From Candidatus Cloacimonadota bacterium (GTDB lineage: Bacteria; Cloacimonadota; Cloacimonadia; Cloacimonadales; TCS61): a stretch of DNA of 11,171 nt. Below, piece by piece: positions 6,761 to 11,171 of this stretch (positions are counted from its first letter, which is position 1; every line of letters starts with the position of its first letter). The notes below the pieces were generated by a model. It made no database searches. It was not told the DNA's origin and worked only from the letters and a program-made list of their open reading frames with translations. The position numbers were made by a program, and so were the translations under genes. The stretch is from NCBI GenBank assembly GCA_030626645.1, contig DAOUTP010000041.1:1-11171 (forward strand). Reading direction: 5' to 3'.

Positions 6761-6789
6761 AAAAGCCCGACAGTAATGTTGGGCTTTTT
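6761..6789 (+). terminator. intrinsic terminator of the 2-oxoacid oxidoreductase operon
   Basis: AAAAGCCCGACA (6761-6772) pairs with TGTTGGGCTTTT (6777-6788) around a GTAA loop. The stem is 12 bp with a single G-T wobble and runs into TTTTT (6785-6789). It lies 48 bases after the gamma-subunit stop. The A-rich left arm mirrors the T-tract, so it may also work weakly on the opposite strand. Confidence 0.9.
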
Positions 6790-6810
6790 ACTTATATATT
6801 TAAAATTAGT

Positions 6811-6836
6811 TTGACATTAATATTATAGATTAAACT
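6811..6836 (+). promoter_or_regulatory. possible promoter of the lipoprotein operon
   Basis: TTGACA at 6811-6816 is a perfect -35 box, but the downstream match is poor. TAAACT (6831-6836) is only 14 bases away, while the better TATAGA (6824-6829) is too close. A promoter must lie between the terminator and the gene at 6869; its exact boxes are not certain. Confidence 0.35.
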
Positions 6837-6868
6837 TCTAAATCATAAAAAACAAATTAGGAGGAAAT

Positions 6869-7480
6869 ATGAGAATAAGTAAAATTGTAGTTATTGGGTT
6901 ATTGGTGATCATATTGATGCTTGTGGGTTGTGCATCTACTACTCGAACAGTAACACGAGTTTCTGCTGATGAAGTATTAGATCAGAGTGGGAACTGGAAT
7001 GATACCGATTCACGTTTGGTTGCAGAGCAAATGATAAAAGATCTGATGTATAGATCATGGCTGCAGGATTTCGTTCTTGAGGAAGATAGAAAACCTGTTA
7101 TAATTGTGGGAACGATCAGGAATTTCAGTTCAGAACATATTCAAACAGATATTTTTATTAAAGATATTGAAAGAGAACTTATCAACAGTGGTAAAATTAA
7201 GTTTGTTGCTACTAAAAAGGAACGTGAAGAGATCAGAGAAGAGAGGCTGGAACAACAATCTTATGCCAGTGATGAAACAGCAAAGAGACTAGCTGCAGAG
7301 TCCGGTGCAGATTTCATACTGCAAGGTGGAATAAAATCTAATACGGATGCAAGTGATGGGAAAGCAGTAAAATTCTATCAAACTGATCTTGAACTTATAA
7401 ATATAGAATCAAATGAAAAAGTCTGGATAGGATCGAAAGAGATCAAGAAATACGTTAAGAAAAACAAAGTAAAATGGTAA
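6869..7480 (+). CDS. LpoB-like penicillin-binding-protein activator lipoprotein
   Basis: This 203-residue lipoprotein has a signal peptide (positive MRISK, hydrophobic 6-18, lipobox LVGC with C21). The body matches the LpoB family: GNWNDTDSRLVAEQMI (41-56), KPVIIVGTIRNFSSEHI (75-91), DIERELINSGKIKFVA (99-114), an acidic-basic helix near 116-130, GADFILQGGI (146-155), and EKVWIGSKEIKK (183-194). In E. coli LpoB sits in the outer membrane and reaches through the periplasm to switch on PBP1b. Here there is no long disordered linker after the lipid cysteine, so its reach would be shorter. AGGAGG at 6859-6864 is ideal for this ATG. It is the first of three lipoprotein genes (8-base and 20-base gaps), so a joint function is likely. 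Family assignment is strong; activation of a PBP in this organism is inferred. Confidence 0.85.
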   Translation: MRISKIVVIGLLVIILMLVGCASTTRTVTRVSADEVLDQSGNWNDTDSRLVAEQMIKDLMYRSWLQDFVLEEDRKPVIIVGTIRNFSSEHIQTDIFIKDIERELINSGKIKFVATKKEREEIREERLEQQSYASDETAKRLAAESGADFILQGGIKSNTDASDGKAVKFYQTDLELINIESNEKVWIGSKEIKKYVKKNKVKW

Positions 7481-7487
7481 CTCAAGG

Positions 7488-8882
7488 ATGAATAAAACCT
7501 TCAGATCATTTCTGATTCTTGTAATTGTATTTACATTAAGTTGTGCGAGCACAAAAAGTTCTAAAACACAATTTGCCGGAATTGATGAAAAAATTATCTC
7601 TCGTGATTATCATGGTGCACTAAAGCAGATTGAAGCAGCTAGAGGGAAGTTTTATAAAGAAAAGGAAAAAGCACTTTATTACGTAGATGCAGGAATGCTT
7701 CATCACTACAATGGCAATTTTGAACAAAGTAACACGCTACTTTCCAAAGCAGAAACAGCTTTTGATGAATTGTATACTAAAAGTATTGGTCGCGGTGCAG
7801 CTTCAATGTTATTGAATGATAACGTTCTGGAATACTCCGGTGAGGATTATGAGGATATTTATCTAAATGTATTCAAAGCACTTAACTATGTTGAACTGGA
7901 TAAATTTGACGGTGCTTTTGTTGAGATCAGAAAGATAAATGAAAAACTCTCTTTATTAGAACAAAAGCATAGAAAGATGGCAAAGCAATATAACAAATCT
8001 AAAGATAAGAAAAAGAACTTTGAAACGGGCAAGAACAAGTTTCATAATTCTGCTCTTGGAAGATATTTGAGCATGCTTCTCTACCGTGCTGAAGGAAAAA
8101 TGGATGATGCCAGAATTGATAAAGAAAAAATTGATGAAGCCTGGCAATTACAGTCACACATCTATAATTTCAGCAAACCATCTTTAAATAACTATCTTAG
8201 TCGAACTGATAAAGCAAAGATCAACGTGATCTCTTTTACCGGCAGAGCACCTGATAAAAAAGCAAATACACTTTATATCCATACAGAAAAAGATCTGGTT
8301 GTAATTGGAACTACTAAAGAAAATCCCCGTGGGAAACAGAATTTAGAAACTCTTGACCTGATACCCTGGAAAGACATGAAGAAAGGTTATCACTTCAAAT
8401 TTCAACTTCCATTTATGAAAACAAGAAAATCTAATATCGGCAGGATAGAAGTACTTATTGATGGCAATACTGCGGCTGATCTTCAACAAATAGAAGATAT
8501 TGAAAAAGTTGCATTGGAAACTTTCAAAATAAAAGAACCTATCATATATCTGAAGACAATTACCCGAACTGTTATTAAAGGACTTTTTTCTGCAAAACGC
8601 AAAGAGGAAATGGAAAAAAAGATTGATAATGCACTTTTAGGGTTTGCGGCTCGATTGGCTACTGATGCAATTGTGGATGCAACTGAGAATGCTGATCTGA
8701 GAATATCAAGATTCTTTCCTGCAAAAACTTCTATTACAGAAATCGAAGTAACTCCGGGAATTCATAATGTTAAAGTGAAATACTATTCTAAGAATGGCTC
8801 TGTACTTTTTGTAGATGATCTTGGAGATAAAAATATCTCAAAATCAGGATTGAATTTATTTGAATCGTTCTACCTAAATTAA
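7488..8882 (+). CDS. COG3014-like lipoprotein with TPR-type N-terminal half
   Basis: This 464-residue lipoprotein has a signal peptide ending in FTLSC (C19). Residues 33-160 look like helical TPR-type repeats: ISRDYHGALKQIEAARGKFY, then MLHHYNGNFEQSNTLLSKAE. Next comes SGEDYEDIYLNVFKALNYVE (117-136), a pattern I associate with COG3014. A lysine-rich stretch (157-184) leads to a beta-rich C-terminal half. That half includes NADLRISRFFPAKTSITEI (401-419) and VTPGIHNVKVKYY (421-433), resembling the end of COG3014 proteins. The molecular function of that family is, to my knowledge, not established. Its place directly after the LpoB-like gene suggests a periplasmic scaffold role in the same process. 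The start is fixed by the signal peptide, but the only purine-rich site, AAGG at 7484-7487, abuts the ATG, so translation probably depends on coupling to the gene 8 bases upstream. Confidence 0.7.
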   Translation: MNKTFRSFLILVIVFTLSCASTKSSKTQFAGIDEKIISRDYHGALKQIEAARGKFYKEKEKALYYVDAGMLHHYNGNFEQSNTLLSKAETAFDELYTKSIGRGAASMLLNDNVLEYSGEDYEDIYLNVFKALNYVELDKFDGAFVEIRKINEKLSLLEQKHRKMAKQYNKSKDKKKNFETGKNKFHNSALGRYLSMLLYRAEGKMDDARIDKEKIDEAWQLQSHIYNFSKPSLNNYLSRTDKAKINVISFTGRAPDKKANTLYIHTEKDLVVIGTTKENPRGKQNLETLDLIPWKDMKKGYHFKFQLPFMKTRKSNIGRIEVLIDGNTAADLQQIEDIEKVALETFKIKEPIIYLKTITRTVIKGLFSAKRKEEMEKKIDNALLGFAARLATDAIVDATENADLRISRFFPAKTSITEIEVTPGIHNVKVKYYSKNGSVLFVDDLGDKNISKSGLNLFESFYLN

Positions 8883-8902
8883 ACTATTTAAAGAGGGGAA
8901 AT

Positions 8903-9925
8903 ATGAAAAAAACAATTTTATTATCACTTATTATTATCCTTATTCTTTCGTGTGCTGCTCACGCAGTGAAAAGAAAAGGTTCCAAACCGGAATGGCTAAA
9001 GAATCCAAAAGCTGTATATCCTGAACAGATGTATCTTACAGCAATCGGGGAAGGAGATTCAAGAAGCGATGCGGAAAACATGGCTGCGGGTAATCTATCA
9101 CGAATATTTGAATCTAATATCAAAGCAGAAGAGACTGTAAATCAACGTTATATGGAACTAACAAAAAATAATAAGACCGAACTTGAAGAACAAACCGATG
9201 TAACTAAAAGTGTGAACATCCAGTCTAAGCAAACACTTTTGAATATCCAGTTTGGAGAAAGTTACACAGATGATGTTGGACGGATTTCTACGATTGCCTA
9301 TCTAAATAGAATGAAAACGGCAGAAATATATGAAAATAAAATCAATAAAAATGCAGGTAGGATTGATTATTTTGTGGGAATATCCAAGAAATCTGATGAT
9401 CCAATTTTAAAATATGCTGCATTGAGTGCAGCATCTGCTGTAAGTTTGCATAATGAATTGCTACTTACTCAACTTACTATTATTTTTCCATCTGCCATTG
9501 ATATGCTTGAAATAAACTATCATCATGATCAGATCATTAAAGATACTAAAGCAGCAGCTGCAAATGTTTCCTGTAAAATTGCAATACAGAATGATGATGA
9601 AAATAAGATAAAGATAATGCTTGAAGAACTTATTAATGACCTGGGATTTGTACTTTCTGAAGATAATGTGTTGAGGATAGATGGTAATATCCTATTGGAA
9701 AAAACCGATATGAAGCGCGATCTGGAATTTATTCGTTATGAATTGCAGATAAATGTTACAGATAACAAAAACAAGGTTATCGTTTCTATGTCAGAAAAAG
9801 GTAGAGAAGGGCATGTTTCCGCTACTGAAGCGAAGGCACGTGCGATTCGTACACTTAGCAAACAGATAAATAAACAGCTTAAAAGAAAACTTATCGCTTA
9901 TTTTGATGGAATGGTTTTGGAGTAG
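8903..9925 (+). CDS. LPP20-like lipoprotein
   Basis: This is a 340-residue lipoprotein with the signal peptide MKKTILLSLIIILILSC (C17). After the cysteine comes the pattern of LPP20-family lipoproteins: KPEWLKNP (28-35), VYPEQMYLTAIGEGDSRSDA (38-57), then an alanine-rich helix and long helical stretch with many Glu/Lys/Thr (60-115). The middle (about 150-215) is helical. The last 110 residues, with REGHVSATEAKARAIR (301-316), look like a second alpha/beta domain rich in IDG/ELQINV strands. The protein is longer than a minimal LPP20 domain, so two domains are likely. AGAGGGG at 8892-8898 precedes the ATG and the upstream stop is 20 bases away, so it is the third gene of the LpoB-like operon. 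Gammaproteobacterial lpoB loci carry a similar companion as I recall. Its function is unknown; outer-membrane attachment facing the periplasm is the likely placement. No terminator follows. Confidence 0.7.
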   Translation: MKKTILLSLIIILILSCAAHAVKRKGSKPEWLKNPKAVYPEQMYLTAIGEGDSRSDAENMAAGNLSRIFESNIKAEETVNQRYMELTKNNKTELEEQTDVTKSVNIQSKQTLLNIQFGESYTDDVGRISTIAYLNRMKTAEIYENKINKNAGRIDYFVGISKKSDDPILKYAALSAASAVSLHNELLLTQLTIIFPSAIDMLEINYHHDQIIKDTKAAAANVSCKIAIQNDDENKIKIMLEELINDLGFVLSEDNVLRIDGNILLEKTDMKRDLEFIRYELQINVTDNKNKVIVSMSEKGREGHVSATEAKARAIRTLSKQINKQLKRKLIAYFDGMVLE

Positions 9926-9929
9926 CTCG

Positions 9930-10021
9930 CGGATTACACGGATTTAACGGATTAGCAAAGAAAAAAGATAATTTTGCATTTGTAATGAATTCTTAGGTTT
10001 AGTCTGTGAAAGTCAGTGGCG
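9930..10021. repeat. CGGATT 9-base-periodic element with imperfect complementary right arm
   Basis: The left arm holds three 9-base units in tandem, CGGATTACA (9930-9938), CGGATTTAA (9939-9947) and CGGATTAGC (9948-9956). The right arm, 10001-10021, has the related two-step pattern GTCTGTGAA and GTCAGTGGC. It is a loose reverse complement of the left arm, so a long imperfect hairpin with a 44-base AT-rich loop is possible. The arms begin 5 bases after one gene and end 3 bases before the AAGGA of the next. It looks like a degenerate interspersed repeat rather than a terminator, because no T-run follows. Confidence 0.6.
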
Positions 10022-10033
10022 AAAGGAAGAAAA

Positions 10034-10450
10034 ATGAAATCATATCGTAAAGAATTATGGTTTAACACAACAAAACGAAGAGAATTAATAAACATTACTC
10101 CTGATGTTAATAATTGCCTTTTAGAAAGCGGAATTAAAGAAGGATTATGCCTGGTAAATGCCATGCACATAACTGCCAGTGTTTTTATTAACGATGATGA
10201 ATCCGGACTTCACAAAGATTTTGAAAAATGGCTGGAGAAACTTGCTCCAGAGAAGCCATATTCACAATATCAGCATAACGGATTTGAAGATAATGCCGAT
10301 GCACATCTCAAAAGAACCATTATGGGAAGAGAAGTAGTTGTTGCAATAACTGATTGCAAATTGGATTTCGGACCATGGGAACAAATATTTTACGGCGAAT
10401 TTGATGGAATGCGCAGGAAACGCCTTCTTGTGAAGATAATCGGTGAATAG
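10034..10450 (+). CDS. YjbQ/UPF0047 family protein (secondary thiamine-phosphate synthase enzyme)
   Basis: This is a 138-residue protein of the UPF0047/YjbQ family (TIGR00149, from memory), small cytoplasmic beta-rich proteins that form trimers. The E. coli member has weak thiamine-phosphate synthase activity; the true physiological role is unsettled. Family signatures are NAMHITASVFINDDESGLHKD (42-62; H46, then D54-E56-GLH), HNGFEDNADAHLKRTIMG (81-98, with candidate metal-binding H81 and H91), and GPWEQIFYGEFDGMR (113-127), ending VKIIGE. The usual LGxWQ is here FGPWEQ. I start at ATG 10034 because AAGGAAG (10023-10029) is well placed and homologues begin near this residue. A GTG at 10016 in the same frame would add six residues but lies inside the repeat arm and lacks a ribosome site. 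The gene stands alone, convergent with the gene at 10667. A link to the thiamine-dependent oxidoreductase upstream is tempting but unsupported. Confidence 0.9.
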   Translation: MKSYRKELWFNTTKRRELINITPDVNNCLLESGIKEGLCLVNAMHITASVFINDDESGLHKDFEKWLEKLAPEKPYSQYQHNGFEDNADAHLKRTIMGREVVVAITDCKLDFGPWEQIFYGEFDGMRRKRLLVKIIGE

Positions 10451-10460
10451 ATAACCTCAC

Positions 10461-10488
10461 CCCGACCCTCTCCTGGGAGGAGAGGGAG
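10461..10488. repeat. CCCTCTCC-type perfect hairpin
   Basis: CCCTCTCCT (10466-10474) pairs perfectly with AGGAGAGGG (10478-10486) around GGG, a 9-bp stem. The lead-in CTCACCCCGA belongs to the same motif. The stem is far more GC-rich than its surroundings and is followed by AGAAAAT, not Ts, so termination of yjbQ is doubtful. I recall near-identical CTCACCCC-CCCTCTCC hairpins between genes of many unrelated bacteria. Confidence 0.75.
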
Positions 10489-10505
10489 AAAATAACATCA
10501 TCATT

Positions 10506-10531
10506 TAGCCTATGCGTAAACACATAGGTTA
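10506..10531. repeat. CCTATG hairpin
   Basis: CCTATG (10509-10514) pairs with CATAGG (10523-10528). The stem is extended inward by one G-C pair past a C/A mismatch and outward by G-T, A-T and T-A pairs, with a TAAA loop. The downstream TTTACTT is a weak T-tract, so this is the best, though modest, terminator candidate for yjbQ on the + strand. Confidence 0.5.
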
Positions 10532-10563
10532 TTTACTTGTGGATGAAATTAAAAAATTTGTGA

Positions 10564-10643
10564 ATAAATAGCCCAGTCCTTCAGGACTGGGAATAAATGA
10601 ATCCCTAAAAGATAAATAGCCCAGCCATTCATGGCTGGGCTAT
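10564..10643 (-). terminator. twin TTCA-loop hairpins, possible tandem terminators of the - strand gene
   Basis: Two units start with the same 13 bases, ATAAATAGCCCAG (10564-10576 and 10612-10624), 48 bases apart. Unit 1 pairs CCCAGTCC (10572-10579) with 10584-10591. Unit 2 pairs ATAGCCCAGCCA (10616-10627) with 10632-10643. Both have a TTCA loop (written on the + strand). The stems differ at two positions, and in each case the partner base has changed too. Read on the - strand, unit 2 lies 23 bases after the stop at 10667 and is followed by TTATCTTTT, and unit 1 is followed by CTATTTATT. Termination is therefore plausible there; an interspersed repeat pair is the alternative. Confidence 0.6.
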
Positions 10644-10666
10644 GTAAGTTAAAACGAACTAACTAA

Positions 10667-11171
10667 TTATTTTAGTAGAATCATCTTCCTAATTCTGTGA
10701 TAATCTGCTGTAACCATGTTGTAAAAATAGAGTCCGCTCGCAACTGATTTGCCATTATGATCTTTGCCATTCCAAACTGCATGATGGAACCCAATATCTT
10801 TATGTCCATCAACCAATGTGAGGATTTTCCTGCCCTTGATATTGAATATTTCAATTTTAACTCTTCCAGCATCTACAATAGAGTAATTGATCGTGGTTGT
10901 CGGGTTGAATGGATTCGGGAAATTTTGGTTTAGATCAGTAGAAACCGGAAGTATATCTCCAGCATTTGATCCCTCTTCAACCTGAACTATCCAGATAGTT
11001 TCAATTTCATAATCTTCATCGGATGCAATTGATTTGATCTCGATATCTCCAACGACCTCGAAGATGTGAACGAACTCTTCTGAAGACTCGGTCTGTAAAA
11101 CATCATCCACAAACCATTCGTAACCTATCGTACTATCAATATCTTCTACATCCACACTGAAAGTAACCATG
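10667..11171 (-). CDS. secreted protein C-terminus with sorting/FlgD-like domain, 5' end outside the window
   Basis: The last 167 or so codons of a protein enter from the right edge. The methionine codon at 11168-11170 is probably internal, because VTFSVDVEDIDSTIGYEWFV reads as the middle of an Ig/PKD-like beta domain (about residues 2-65 of the visible part). After a short linker (GSNAGDILPVS) comes the signature LNQNFPNPFNPTTTINYSI (80-98). Then follow VKIEIFNIKGRKILTL, HAVWNGKDHNGKSVASGLYFY (130-150, with the W-x-G-x-D-x-x-G loop), and a basic end, RKMILLK. This is the C-terminal FlgD-Ig-like/type A sorting domain that directs FCB-group proteins to secretion and surface anchoring, usually by a type IX system. 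The catalytic or binding part of the protein lies outside, so its function cannot be told. It is convergent with yjbQ, 216 bases apart, with repeat hairpins between. Confidence 0.85.
   Translation of the reverse strand, partial: MVTFSVDVEDIDSTIGYEWFVDDVLQTESSEEFVHIFEVVGDIEIKSIASDEDYEIETIWIVQVEEGSNAGDILPVSTDLNQNFPNPFNPTTTINYSIVDAGRVKIEIFNIKGRKILTLVDGHKDIGFHHAVWNGKDHNGKSVASGLYFYNMVTADYHRIRKMILLK

Noticed and set aside
7104..7292. 62-codon + strand frame inside the LpoB-like gene
   Set aside because: It overlaps strongly conserved LpoB motifs in another frame and has no ribosome site.
10016..10033. GTG start for the YjbQ-family gene
   Set aside because: It lies in the repeat arm, has no ribosome site, and ATG 10034 has AAGGAAG at good spacing and matches where homologues begin.

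Overview
The window is AT-rich and gene-dense. All genes lie on the + strand except the last one, which enters from the right edge on the - strand. The best guess for the source is an anaerobic, diderm bacterium of the FCB group, most like Candidatus Cloacimonadota. This rests on a four-subunit 2-oxoacid:ferredoxin oxidoreductase, several lipoproteins with Leu-Ser-Cys or Val-Gly-Cys lipoboxes, and a secreted protein ending in the NFPNPFNP C-terminal sorting/FlgD-like domain common in that group. No rRNA, tRNA, transposase, phage gene or CRISPR array is visible.

Layout. (1) 1-3882: the 3' two thirds of threonine synthase (thrC), an Aas-like AMP-forming fatty-acid:ACP/CoA ligase, and an alkaline-phosphatase-superfamily protein of the archaeal-type phosphoglycerate mutase family. 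That last protein reads better as the proposed alternative homoserine kinase, which would supply the substrate of ThrC. (2) 4019-6789: a compact operon with promoter and terminator that encodes delta (ferredoxin), alpha, beta and gamma subunits of a VOR/KOR-type 2-oxoacid:ferredoxin oxidoreductase. (3) 6869-9925: three consecutive lipoprotein genes: an LpoB-like penicillin-binding-protein activator, a COG3014-like TPR lipoprotein and an LPP20-like lipoprotein. The same neighbourhood exists, as I recall, in gammaproteobacteria. (4) 10034-10450: a YjbQ/UPF0047 protein. (5) 10667-11171 (-): the C-terminal part of a secreted, sorting-tagged protein convergent with yjbQ.

The most distinctive feature is the intergenic DNA. 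Four gaps between transcription units (2470-2664, 3883-4018, 9926-10033, 10451-10666) carry different palindromic or direct repeat families: three perfect hairpins in a row, a 44-bp direct repeat that supplies the stop codon of the mutase/kinase gene, a 9-bp-periodic CGGATT element, a CCCTCTCC hairpin, and twin TTCA-loop hairpins whose stems differ by compensatory changes. The gaps inside operons have none. The one gap with a classical terminator (6714-6868) also has none.

Functionally the genes are core metabolism and envelope upkeep: threonine synthesis, acyl activation, ferredoxin-linked 2-oxoacid oxidation, and peptidoglycan synthase control from the outer membrane. I see no defence system or mobile cargo gene. 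The unexplained part is the repeat layer, not a new protein system.
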